DNA of 64,000 nt from Haliclona indistincta (lineage: Eukaryota > Porifera > Demospongiae > Haplosclerida > Chalinidae): contig OZ024784.1 of the NCBI GenBank assembly GCA_964017065.1, positions 15,047,152 through 15,111,151 on the forward strand, given 5' to 3'. The position numbers and the translations under genes are program-made. The stretch's first letter is position 1. Each line of letters starts with the position of its first letter. The notes beneath the pieces are model-generated. The model searched no databases. It was not told the origin of the DNA and saw only the letters and a list, made by a program, of their open reading frames with translations. Of the stretch, positions 13,053 to 25,219 are shown one piece after another.

Positions 13053-13096
<44 letters not shown>
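13053..13096. repeat. (AGT)n microsatellite
   Basis: About fifteen copies of AGT run uninterrupted downstream of the nuclease-fusion gene. Nothing else is visible in 12978-13184 apart from possible AATAAA polyadenylation signals near 13150. Confidence 0.95.
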
Positions 13097-13184
13097 CAGT
13101 GGTAGGTTATTTTGCATAAAATTCTAACCTTCAATCACACAATTCAATACACAATAAAATTAATAATGATTATTGTTAATGGGA

Positions 13185-13660
13185 CCTTGTTGGGTATTTA
13201 TTGATCTTTTCCTGGTGCCCTCTCTTGTTCTTGAAGCACACTTTCTTCACCAAGTCATTCTCACTGTGAGAAGAAACAAGCCATGAACATGATTGATAGT
13301 AGACAAAGGCTAACCCTGCAGATTGGCATGTACTACCACAATTGAGGTAGGGGTCACTACGAACATTGCATGATTTCATGCACTAGCAGCAAAGTAGAAC
13401 TCTCAGTCTGCATGCTATGGCAATTATTGCATGTTGTTGGATGAACTCGGAATGCGTACCGGGGTCAATACAACATCAATTAGAGGCGCTATTCCAAAAA
13501 CAGGCCAGAATGATGTTTTGTGATAAAACTGGTAAACTTTTGTGGAGCATTATTGCGGTCTCATTTTGAGAATAACCTACAACCATACTTGTCTAGATCT
13601 CAGTAATGTCATTAAGAGTAGTTAAAGAAACTTGAGCCACAGATTAATGTGGCTCTAATT
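13185..13660 (-). pseudogene. Degenerate rolling-stone-like gene fragment
   Basis: Read on the minus strand, this stretch follows the rolling-stone gene at 18105-18928 in order. The C-terminal Cys/Lys region, the stretch with the repeated YYQS and loop segments, and the part corresponding to the ATGCGTAC and AACATCAATTA blocks can all be aligned by eye. Several indels and stops break the frame and much of the middle is lost. It is a dead copy of the neighbouring gene. The end near 13660 is approximate. Confidence 0.7.
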
Positions 13661-13776
13661 GATTCAATCTCAAGCATGCTTTGGAAACTAAGACAAACAA
13701 AATGAAGAGAAGGCGATCAGTTATAGCTAGCTAGGTGTAAGAAGCAAAAGGATCGACTTCGTTTTGCTGCAAGAGA

Positions 13777-13895
13777 TTGTCGAAAGAGATAGTGGAAGTG
13801 AAGAAGGAGATGAGGGAGCAACAAATAGGCTCAATAAGTAAACCTGGAGGCAGAGAGGCAGGCAGTATTGCTGAACAAGGAACTACTTTTATTAT
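13777..13895 (+). pseudogene. Relic of a KIF3B stalk exon
   Basis: The segment matches the KIF3B exon at 16292-16428, with a short internal deletion. In the last 56 bases about 50 agree, including GGAGGCAGAGAG and GAACAAGGAACTACT. There is no splice context or kinesin motor sequence around it. It sits next to the rolling-stone relic, while the functional copies of the two genes are also neighbours downstream. This points to one local duplication followed by decay. Confidence 0.75.
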
Positions 13896-14079
13896 CTATC
13901 ACAAAAATAATTTATTAGGCGCGAATTTGATAGGTACTGTTGTCATAGCAACTGATAAATAGATTTCAGCTGAGTGCCCGACGTGAGGCAAAATGCCTCT
14001 AAGTTGTTAACTTTAGCTCTCGTCTCCTTGTCGATGATCGAATTTATCGCTTGAAGTTATACATGGTTGTAAAACACCA

Positions 14080-17000
14080 ATGGTAGGTATTCCTGTTCTT
14101 ACATGTGGCGAACTCATCACTCATCCCCTCAGGGCAGCAAAAAAGCAGAGAGCGTGAAGGTCGTGGTACGCTGTCGTCCGCTGGTCAGTAGCGAACTAAC
14201 GGCTGGGTATACAAGGTATACTGATGTCGTCATCCTAGTGTCTAGCGTACCTACTATCTTCTTTGCTAAAGGGTTGTACAAATGGATGTTTCTCGTGGTA
14301 TGGTGGTGTTACAAAAGCCATCTCCTAGTCGTCAAGAACCAGCACGAGAGTTTACATTTGATTCAGTGTATGACTGGAAGTGAGCTGCCTACATGGCTGC
14401 GGGTGGTCATGATATAATACACTCTGTTACAGTTCTAGGCAGATTGATCTGTATGATGAAACTGTTAGACCAATAGTAGATGCTGTACTGCAGGGATATA
14501 ATGGTGAGAGGCTAGCTCAGCTTGTGCTACCAACTAACACATTGTGTTGTTTAGGGACAGTGTTTGCATACGGACAGACAGGTACTGGCAAGACCTACAC
14601 AATGGAGGGTGTATCGACCAGTATTGAACAAAGAGGAGTCATTCCAAACTCTTTCGCTCATATTTTCAACCATATTAACAGCAGTGAAAATGAGGTAGAT
14701 AGAAGTGTTAATTGTAACAGTCGGTATGTTATTGGTCAATTTTATTGGTCAAAATTACCACTTGACCAGTCTGTGTGGGTGGGTGCCGACATCCAGGCAG
14801 GAGAAAATTAATGAGTACTTGTGGATAAGCAAAATGTGTCTCATTAACTTCTAACAGTAACAGCATTAGTGGGCAGGGCACACACCTGCAGAGCGAGGCA
14901 CAGTTAGTCTCCTACAAGCTCATTGCCTACCAACCAGGAACACTGCATGGTACAGGCACACATTAGTGCGCTGGTGCATAAATGCTCTTTGCTAATTACA
15001 CACGACCCTTGATTGAGGCAGCAAAAAACTTCACTTAATATTCTACACTACAGCAATATTTGGTGAGGGCATCTTATCTTGAAATATACCAGGTAAAAAC
15101 GTAAATATTGCCTTAGTATAATTTACATATTATTGTAGGATGAGGTTCGTGATCTGTTATCAAAAGATCAGACAAAACATCTCGAGTTGAAGGAGCGTCC
15201 TGATACAGGAGTATACGTGAAGGATTTGTCATCTTTTATAGCTAAGAATGTGAAGGAAATTGAACATGTGATGACAGTAGGCAACCAAAACAGATCAGTG
15301 GGGTGAGATAATCACATTCTTCCTTTTCACTGACTGTTATGTTTCTCACCTTCACAGTCGAACAGACATGAATGAACACTCCTCACGCTCGCATGCGATC
15401 TTCATTGTAACAGTGGAATGCTCTGCGGTAAGCCGACATCTTCAGTTATGTACATTAGCAATATTTGAAATAGCATTGTAATTGGCTATTGAATGTGTGG
15501 AAGCTGATCAAAACTAGTGATATTCTGTTATGAAGTGACTGCTATGTGCTACAGAAAGGTGTTGATGGCAAGGAGCACATTCGGGTTGGAAAACTCAATC
15601 TTGTTGATTTGGCAGGCAGTGAGAGACAGTCCAAGACTGGTTCAACGGTTTGCTCTGCTTACCTTCTCTCTGCCTTTTCATTCTCTTGTTATTATCAGGG
15701 AGAGAGGTTTAAGGAAGCTACTAAGATTAACTTGTCATTATCAGCTCTGAGCAATGTCATTTCTTCACTGGTGAGTGTGTTTAGAATAGTCAGTAATCAT
15801 GCTGTGTTGTATCTTGTCAGGTGGATGGTAGGAGTACTCATGTTCCTTACCGTGACTCCAAGCTGACCAGACTGCTGCAAGACTCACTGGGTGGTAATGC
15901 TAAGACTATCATGATCGCTAATATTGTGAGAGATGCTACACAATAATAATAGATTATGAAGTTGTCTTATCCCAGGGACCTGCCTCGTATAATTTTGATG
16001 AGACAGTAAACACTTTGAGGTGACATAGTGTGTACCTAATGTCTATTGCTATAATGTATTGTAGGTATGCAAATCGAGCTAAAAACATCAAGAACAAGCC
16101 ACGGATCAATGAGGATCCAAAGGATGCTCTTCTCAGAGAGTATCAGGAAGAGATACAGCGTCTCAAACATGCTCTGGAGAAGAGACAGAAGACAGGAGGA
16201 AGAAAGAAAAAGAAAAGGAAAAGAATTGGAGCTAATGGAGAAGGTTGAGTTAAAGGAGGTGTAGGCAGTAACTGGACTTACATTGCTACAGAAATTATTG
16301 AAGAAGGAGATAGTGGAGAAGATGGAGATGAGGGAGCAAGAAGGGATGATCTTGGACTAAAGGTTCAACAAGCAAAACTGGAGGCAGAGAGACAGGCAAT
16401 ACTGCAGAACAAGGAACTACTAGAAGAGGTTTAGCTGCATACAGCGTGTCCTTCATTGAGTATTCCTTCTCTTTCAGGAACGAGAGCAGTTATTGTCAGG
16501 AGTACAGCGACATGAAGAAGACATCAAGAAGGAGCAAAAGAAGAGAGATCACATTGCTTCCAAGATTAAGGTGTGTACAGTTATGTGGGCTCCATGAATT
16601 TTTTGATCCTTCCTACATCATACAGGCTATGGAGAGTAAGCTATTAGCCGGTGGTACAGACATCATCAGTAGGAGAGACGAACAACATCGCTTCCTGGAG
16701 CAACAGAGACAAGAGATGATAGAACAGAGAGTTAGTTCAACTTAGCTGAGATAGCGGAACATGATCATTGTTCTTCCAGCAAAGAGAGCGTCAGATTGTG
16801 CAGCAGTTAGAGGAACAGGAAGAGAGCAGAATGGAGCTGCATGGAGAGCATGCATCACTGCAGGAAGAGGTTGACTCAAAGAAGAAGAAGCTGAAAAAGG
16901 TAATTTCCAGTGCTCTATGAGATTATGTTGAATGTGTGCTTAGCTTCAGCACAAGCTAAGAATAGCTGAAGTGGAAATTAAAGACCAGAGAGAAGAACAG

Positions 17001-18004
17001 ACTATAATGAGAGAAGAGCTGGCACAACAGTTGGAAGAGTTGGAGAAAGTGCTCAAATTCAAGTGAGATCGTAGTACATGCACAGACAATTGAATTATTG
17101 TTGTCACACAGAATGCTGATTCTAGAGAACTTTGTTTCTTCAAAGGATCTAGAAAGGCTATCCAGTAGAGCTGTGTTTGATGAGGAGGCTGAAGGATGGG
17201 TTATCAAACCACAGGAAATTCCATCCACCAAGAGGTATGCTGTACATGTACATTGTTGTTGTTTCATTCTTTCCTGAATCCAACACATCCAGTGAGGCTT
17301 CACCACGTCCTGTATCAGTTCCTGGTTTTGTCAGGCCTCTGTGCAGTCAAGCAATACAAGGATCAATGAGAGGAGATCCTCGCTACATGGTTCATTACAC
17401 TGACAATTTGCTGTTTGTTGTTACACTGGTGTAGGCTGACAATATTCTCAAGCTAGAATTAGATCTACCCACTCGTACCACTAGTGAGTATGAGGGGCCT
17501 GCAGTAGTTTCTACCGTACAAGCTATGTTGGACCAAGCACTAGAAGATGAAGAAGAGACCATTACTGTTGATGCTATGTGAGCTTGAGTAGAACCTAGCT
17601 ACATGGATCATTGCACTGACAAATATGTTTATTGTCTACAGACCATTCTGTAAAGACAAACGACTGCATACAGCAAAACGTAGTAAAACCCGGTATGACA
17701 ACAATAATGATATCAGTACTCAATCATTTACTCTATGAGATTGATTATGTGCTTATTAGTATGGCTGGCTGAGACATGTGTATGCTGTGGTGATAGTTAG
17801 TGATGCAAGGCGATTTTGTTTAATAACAACGTAGGCTAGGCATGGTGTATAGTCACTGTTACATCCACGCACCAGACAGTCTACTGTATTCTGTGTTTCT
17901 ATAGGCAAAAGAATGCAAGACAGGAACAAATCATTGCTGTTGATCCCAAGGAACATTTCCCTCAGTCCAGAGGACTCGTGACAGCCTCAAAACGATATGC
18001 TTGA
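14080..18004 (+). CDS. KIF3B: Kinesin-2 motor subunit KIF3B
   Basis: Twenty-three exons, 750 residues (vertebrate KIF3B is about 747): 14080-14082, 14133-14215, 14272-14379, 14439-14503, 14555-14694, 15054-15092, 15139-15302, 15358-15427, 15555-15647, 15699-15770, 15821-15925, 15976-16019, 16065-16243, 16292-16428, 16478-16570, 16626-16730, 16780-16899, 16944-17062, 17112-17234, 17293-17389, 17435-17577, 17642-17692, 17905-18004. Motor domain: [10 protein letters not shown]-loop GQTGTGKT at residues 93-100, [14 protein letters not shown] at 242-247, and the neck [20 protein letters not shown] charged linker and a coiled coil follow, then the KIF3B-type tail with [12 protein letters not shown] and a C-terminal QSRGLV. 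KIF3B pairs with KIF3A and KAP3 to drive anterograde intraflagellar transport. The first exon supplies only the start codon; an ATG at 14103 is the alternative start if that intron is retained. Confidence 0.95.
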
Positions 18005-18104
18005 TTTGTCTATTTCTTCTGTATAAAATTTATTATTGCAATACTCATGCATGAAAAATAATAGTCATTACACAATCAATGTTATTTTAGATGAGTTTTT
18101 GTAA

Positions 18105-19155
18105 TCAAGCAGCATCCATCTCTATCTCTCCTTGGTGCTTTTCCTTCTTGCAACACACTTTCTTCGTCAAAAAGACGATCCCTTCTCGCAGAAGAAACAA
18201 GCCATAGACTAACAGATACATGATTGGATAGTAGACGAAGGCAACAGCTAAAGCTAACCCAGCAGATTGCCCAGGATTACTACCATAATCAATAACAGAA
18301 TAGATGTAGAGGTCACCACGAACATTGGTTCCATTAGCAGCAAAGTAAATTCCTGTGAACACTACGTATATGCCGGCTCCTAACAATGGATACAGAATAT
18401 GAAGAATGCGTACTGGGATTCGAGTCACTAAAACATCAATTAAAGCCACTATTGCGTTTAAAAGATGTGTTGTGAGATTTACTCCATCAAGAGCGCCAGT
18501 TCTTAACAGAGCCCAGTACAGAATAGACACTGCTATTGCCCAGGAATTGCTTATGTTAAACAAAAACCAGTGAATTTTTTGGTACCACACTGTCCCATCT
18601 CGAGCCTTGCCACAGCACCCTACTGGCTTGTAGAACAACCTACAACCACACTGCTCTTCATCGTGATCAAGATTATTTAAAGAAAGATCCTCATACTTTT
18701 CTTGCATACTAAAGCAGCCAGAAAGTAAGACAGAGTGACAGAAATAGCACTCCATACTAAGTGAGCATTAAATACCAGAAAGCTCCAGTTAGTTAAGAAG
18801 ATAAAGAACTTGGGTCCACCGTTATCAGAATGAAAACCAGCGAAAAACAACCAAATGAGAAAAAATAGTGCAATTACCCATCGGTAAATAAGATACATCC
18901 ACTGAAACTTCCAAGACTGTGGTAAACACTGCATATGGTAGACAGAACAATGTAATAATGACAATTTCATTTCCGTAAAATAGTACAGTTAATTAGCAAG
19001 GTTAATTTAATTATCATAGAGACGAAAAGAATGGTTATTATACTTACTAGAGTATAAGCAAAGGCCCTCCAATCATTGTGGCACAGGCAGAAACGCGAGT
19101 AGTGAAACTCCCACAGTAAGTAACGACAGGAACGTTTTATGCAGACATGCACCAT
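18105..19155 (-). pseudogene. Rolling-stone-like multipass membrane protein, disrupted by a one-base frameshift
   Basis: Exon 1 is 19155-19048 (36 codons, contains LLWEFHYSRFCLCHND) and exon 2 is 18928-18105, ending with a TGA. Exon 2 is 824 bases, against 825 in the intact paralogue at 43267-44091. The frame breaks near 18701-18704, where KVC should continue into QEKYEDL. Either side of that point the protein keeps all the family features: several hydrophobic segments, CCGKARDGTVWYQK, IPVRILHILYP and VFTGIYFAANGTN. Rolling stone proteins are poorly understood multipass membrane proteins, first named for a role in fly myoblast fusion. It converges tail-to-tail on KIF3B with only 100 bp between stop codons. 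A base-calling or assembly error is a real alternative to a true pseudogene. Confidence 0.75.
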
Positions 19156-21954
19156 GACAGACCGACTTGAGTTTTGCCACCCCGCCCGGCGAACTGAGTA
19201 CACGGTATAATTATTGGTACAGTGAGCGCGGTGACGATCGACCGTGTACGCGTACCAATTATACCCATCGCCGCCGGCTAGCCTCAATTTACATTAGTAT
19301 GCGCATGCGTTATTTCAAGCACAAGCGCGCCAATTTTAAACATTAGTTCTTATAGATGAAAACCTGGCTAATCCGGTCACCCTATAAAATTGACTTAATT
19401 AGAGAGATGGCTGTATTACAGGGCGTGAAACTCACTGCAAGTTATCGGTTGAGACTTAGCATGTGGCCGTAGAGGTGACCATAATGATATTACACAGGTG
19501 ACTGTTAGCTCAGGTTTCGCTGTTTGATAAGCTTAATAAACTATCTCAAAATTCTATTTTCATCTTGTAACAACTCCCATAATTATATTAATTGTGTCAT
19601 TTCTTGAAGTGGAATTGTTTTTGTGCGTTTACTTTCTTTTATGTATCAACAGCATCACCATGTTTACTAGTGAGTTATAATTATCCTACACATATCAAAT
19701 GAGCCATGCACAGTCTGAGTGCTACACTGAGGGTACAAACCCTTGTTGCAGAGTGATTACTGTTTTTACAACCAAACCACAATTTGACATGAGCACTGAA
19801 TGTTACACATGTACATGTAGTATTGTGACCATATCATTATAATCAGCTGGAATGTGAATGGAAACATCCTTGTGTTGTTCGGGCCAACCAAGCATGCATG
19901 ATATTGGTGGACAACAGTATTTCAACTGTATGGTCATCTTCAATTTTGCAACAAAATGTTGTACAATTATGGTAATACAGATTTCATACTCAATAATGAT
20001 AAAAACATGCATGTTTGAGCTATCAACAATAGTTGTATTCCTAATAAATTATGTTAGTAATCGTAAAGAACGCTTTGGCCTCTACTCTCTTACTATAATA
20101 GTGAAAACCATAATAGTATAACACTAGCTGCTGTTTGATAAGAACTACTCCAAAGATACACATGTGCTGTATTACTTTTCATTGTGGTTTTACTGAAGCA
20201 CTGTTTGCATTAAAACGACCACCACAACAAAGTAAACAGTACAGGATGTAGTACTCAATTTTGCGGCTTGAGCTAAAACCGGTCTATACATGTAGTGTGC
20301 AAACTGTCATCAAGTTCTGGATGGAGTTGTTTTTGTTGTTGCAATGTTCCTCAAACGCTTTATACAACCATACATTTATAATGAGTCAAAAGCAGTCATA
20401 AGCAATCAGCATATTCTTCCTGGTCAAAATTGATTGCCCTTTGCAAACAAAGTAAATAGCTGTTATATCAACTAACCAGCTATAATTGTGTTAGTACCAT
20501 ATAGGATATGGACGTCTACCATGGCAAGTTTGACAGCATGAAACATGATATCGTTGCCTACAACTGCACAAAGAGATTATACTGAAAGCCGACAACATTG
20601 AAGCCATTTCTTTTCGTACATTCTTTTGAGTTAGTCCTAGTTTGCCTTTGCATTCATAACTGAGTTTGAAAGTATTCATTAGCCATGATGGGTTATATCT
20701 TGTTTTAATGACAAGAAACCACCAAGTCTAAGGCAAGCTTAGGCCTCAATCACACATCAAAGCCGCGACTATGCTTTGAAGGGTGTGGAGGGGGGGTGAA
20801 TGTTTGTTACCACACCGCTTTTCATTCCTAGTTCCTCCATTCCTGTCAGTTTAAAATGATCCATTGCACACTCACAGTGATACATTTTCTAATTATTATA
20901 CATTTACTAGTCCATGGTGATATGAATTTTATTTTATTTGAATGGAAAACGTATTAACAGTTATTTTTTAACTTTGCAGTGCTTCTGCTTTGTCAATATT
21001 GCAGTTTTCAAGTAGATAAACCCTTGCTTACAGTCAATAGTTATGACAGTAACATCAAACTATGTTCAAACTGCTCTTCAATCTAATTACTATACATGCT
21101 CCAAAATGCACAATTTGGCTTCAATTGTACACTTTTGTTACATTGTAGTCCAAAGCTAACCTACAATAGTGAACACAGTCACTGGCCATGAAATAGGAGA
21201 ATCGCTTTGATGTCTTTACACCTGTTGGTAGGTTACAGGATGGACAAAACATCGTTTCATGTTCAGAAGGTAAACTCCTTTGTTGTAGTCAGTTTGTTAC
21301 TCCCCATGCTATTATAGGCTGCACAACCACACTACTGGTTTGCTATACACACCTGTACCACTATTCCACTGTTCAATGCAGATACATGCATTCTACTTTA
21401 CAATATCCAACATATGCACCTGTCCCTCCACACATACTACTCCACAGGTACCACACACTACATACCAGATGATGATTACACACTATCTATACTACACAGT
21501 GTGCCGCCATTCGCTACCACACCAAACAGCACCTGTTATTACAGCAACCCATATAGCTTTTAAGAAAAGAACCCACAGTTTTAGTGAGATTTCTCTGTTA
21601 AACAATCGGTATTAATTGGACATAATATACAATAATTATAACAGGCATAATGTGTTGTTATAGTGATACTGACACAGTCGAGCTTTTATTCGAAACTGCA
21701 ATTTTCAAGTTAAAAATAATAGTACTGTTATATTTTACATTGCAAAGTACAAACTTAAAATTAACTGATATTATACGCTAGATAATTTATTATTGGTATC
21801 ATGAGTAAAGCAGCATTAAAATAACGCTAATGAATGTATGAAATAGTTATAGTTATAGAATGGAGCTGCCAAAACTATCAGAAGAAAGGGAGAGCAAGAG
21901 ACAAGGAGGAGTGAGAAAATTGTTATGTCTGTGTTCATTTAGATTAAGAAATTT
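19156..21954. other. Intergenic region, AT-rich
   Basis: About 2.8 kb lies between the rolling-stone gene and the 3' end of Msx. I see no conserved coding frame, RNA gene or terminal-repeat element here. The GC-richer stretch just above 19155 is the probable promoter side of the rolling-stone gene. Confidence 0.5.
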
Positions 21955-23456
21955 TCAGGACATTGTAGTCTGTGGGGGCATTGGTCCAACATTTCTAATT
22001 GGGTCAGATGACATCATTATTGAAGAAGGCATATGGGAGGTGTCGTATCGTACTGTTGGAGGATGAAATACTTGAGGAGGTGGTGGATAATGAGGAGAAT
22101 GAGGAATAGGAGGTGAGGCAATGAGAGGTCCCTGGTGAAAGAGGCTGATATTGTTTGGACAAGAGAGAGGCATAGTTGACATGGTGTGAACAGCTCCAGG
22201 ATGATGAAGAAGAGGGTTTTGGAGAAAGTCATTTTGGTAAGCATACGATAGTGGTATACCAAGGCTGCGGGCAGCTCTCTCTGCTTCGGCCTCTCTGAGT
22301 CGCTTTTCCTTTGCCCGTCTATTCTGGAACCATATCTTCACCTGTGTTTCTGTCAATTTGAGATACTCAGCAAACTCAGCTCTTTCTGCAACAGATAGGT
22401 ATCTCTGCTGACGAAACTTTCTCTCCAGTGCGATTAATTGTGTGCTAGTAAACGGTGTTCTTGGCTTCCTGTCCTTCTTTTGCTTCTTTAGTCGAGCAGG
22501 AGTTGCATTGGGAGACTGGCTGGAACCTGTGGGAGGACATACAAGTGTAAGGAGGAATACTGAAATGCATATCAAACATTCTTGTGAGCATGAGCTGTAA
22601 AGCATCAGTTTTACATGTGGGCTCGATTCACCTATGTCTCAATAAACAAACTCTAACTTATGAAATTGTTAACATGCACAGCTGGTAAATGGGGTATTGA
22701 CTGACTACTGAAGAAGTTAGTTTGTCACTTGTCTACCTATGGAATGTAAATACACAGAAAAGATGCACAATAAATTATTTTGCATTAGTCAGTCACTTGC
22801 ACGTAACCCACAAAAAGGTTTCACAACAACGCTATTGCATTACAAACAGCTTCACAACGTTAATATTTGCGTCACTACTCAAGAACTAATAGTTTGAGTA
22901 TCCAGTAGCAACTAAAATGAGTTGCATAAAGCAATAGCTAGAATGTCCACTAGATACTTAGTGTAACACAATTATATTCATGCTTGTCAAAACAAGAACA
23001 GCTGAGAGACTCACCAGATGGAGATTGGTAGTTGGAGGTTGATACAGCGGTGGTTGTAGGAGAACTGGCATAGTTTGAATGGGGAATGGTGGTTGTGGAC
23101 GGCATGGCTGCTCCAGAGGGATGCGCTGGTTCGTGGTCGGATGGTAGAAGAGAGGAACTGTTGGTGTAGATGGGTCCATTAGCTGGTTCTGCCATGATAT
23201 CGCTCTGGTGGTACGGCGGGGGCGACTGGACTGCAAGTGGCATGCTGGAGCTGGTGCCTGCATGCACGGCAGCAGGATTGCGAGCAGAAGCTGCGTAGTG
23301 CATGCGATCCGAGGTTTGCAGTGGTCGGTACGATGATGCCGGGCCATAGATTGCTGCAACAGGACGTGGAGATGTAAGAGGTGGGGAGTGCGATGGTGGA
23401 ATTGAGGTACACGTGGGGAAGGTGTTGAAAGGCAGTCTCTCCATAGTGGCTAACAT
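21955..23456 (-). CDS. Msx: Msx homeobox transcription factor
   Basis: Two exons, 23456-23015 and 22526-21955, joined at phase 1, give 337 residues; a second in-frame ATG four codons in is also possible as start. The homeodomain lies at residues 166-225. Its RKPRTPF N-terminal arm, [35 protein letters not shown] and NRRAKEKR helix 3 are diagnostic of the Msx family. The flanks are rich in Pro, Ser, Thr and Tyr, as is usual for such factors; I see no clear eh1 motif in exon 1. It would bind DNA in the nucleus and probably repress transcription. It shares orientation with the three other homeobox genes in this window. The intron is 488 bp. Confidence 0.93.
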
Positions 23457-25219
23457 GATAGCTGAGTGAGTTGTTGGGGTATAAAAATATTGACGGGCCT
23501 ATTCAAGGAACAAGAAATAGACAGAGATCATTGAGTTCCTGAGAGCTTGGCTGAAGATTTCCTTCCTTGTTGCAACTGAGCTTTGCACATCCGAGGAGCC
23601 TTTATGTAAAAGGTGGAGATTGCCTTTGTCGGCGAACTCCACAAAGTTTGAATAATTAACCAATAAAACAGGCAGTTCCGTTTAACCACATGCAGCTATC
23701 CGTAACCACGCTGAGTGCAGCAAGGTATTTGATTCAAATAGTGCACAAGCTACGCAAAGAAATAAGTATGCATATTTGGCACATCGGGATATACATGCAT
23801 AAGTCATGCAAAACAATGCAGAAAATATTTCAACACTGAGCAGTACCTTTCAGAATGCTACCAGCAAGTTATAGAATGTGTATTCTGGTGGATGATAAAT
23901 GTTGTAAACAGCTACTGTAGTAAACAGCTTAGTGTCTCCAAGTGGAGGAGTCACTGCAAAACCCACATCCTTGGGGAGGGTTACCCACACCGTGCTGCCA
24001 TCATACACAAAAACACCTTTGTACCAATTATGGATATTAAAGTCATGTACAGTTTCATGTAAATCAGTTAACACGAGGTCTTGTATCAGCGAGTGTACAG
24101 AAAATCTTGTGTGACAAACCAAGAATACATCACAGGCAGTGAACAGCCTTTTTTATATTAAACGACACTATCATCTTATAATTATGTATTAGAAACTTGA
24201 TCTGACTAAAGTTACAGACTTCAGTTAACTTTCTTACAACCAAATGGAAGTACTATGTAGCAATCTGCATTGTTTCATCATTATTACGATACTGTTGTAA
24301 AATTAACTCTGTTGCCTTGGTCACACAGCTGTGATCGAAACATCTCAGTCATTTGCATTAGGAATCAGACTTGGGTGTGTTTATTAGAAATACAAAAGAG
24401 AGCCCAACTTAGACATGGAATTGAAACAGCAATTATTACCGGAGTAAAAGCAGCTGAACAGGAATCTTGTAGACTCGACAGCTATGTTGATGACACTATA
24501 AGCGAATCTCTTTCATCTGACCGCTTGTGACGTTGTCCGCTGCAATTCAGTGAAGTCTAAACCATGTTGTCATAGTCACTTGCAGTAGCTGGCTTCTTTA
24601 AAGACAAACAATAATGAGAATTTTACAATTATTGTCAACATTGTAATTATACTGGCATGTATTCTAGCATATGACGGCTTTAGTTTGTTCAAAGCTGCAA
24701 TGCTATAAGATTGCTCAGTGCAAATCTAAAAGCAAACAAACATTATGGCTTATCACATGCCAACAGATTGCTACTAGAAGAATGCAGTACGACACAAAAA
24801 TGTGACATAAAAAATCTACGTCTACTGGAATATCCACCTGCAATGCATTTCCTTCTTTGGCATGAATTGTGAGTCAATATAATATTGATCAGTGAGCGTA
24901 AAATGACTTGGCACATCGCATGCAATGCATCTGGTTTTGTACTACATGAACAATGTTATGTCCTTAGCAGCTGTTGTATACATGAAGCCAATGTTAGTGG
25001 TTATACTGCTAATTACTAGTAATTCCGATCCTTCAAGTATGTTTGCTTGTCTATACTGATAGTAGGTTTCAACCGCTTTTCAAGTTATGTATACAAACTA
25101 ATATTATAATACAAACACACTCATACATGTATTGCATGTTTACATTCATGTATCTGTTAAAACATTGCACATTCTACTTCATATAGCTGTATGCAGCATA
25201 ATAACAATAATGTTTGTGT
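23457..25219. other. Intergenic region between Msx and the proline-rich gene
   Basis: This stretch contains the Msx upstream region. Two open frames are of unclear status: 23850-24122 on the minus strand (90 codons, containing VWVTLPKDVGFAV) and 24270-24530 on the plus strand (86 codons). Neither resembles a family I know and neither has convincing splice partners. The rest is AT-rich without visible structure; regulatory elements of Msx may lie here. Confidence 0.4.

Noticed and set aside
18700..18735. A tiny intron to explain the rolling-stone frame change
   Set aside because: The only GT...AG pair would be 23 bp, and the one-base length difference to the paralogue explains the break better.
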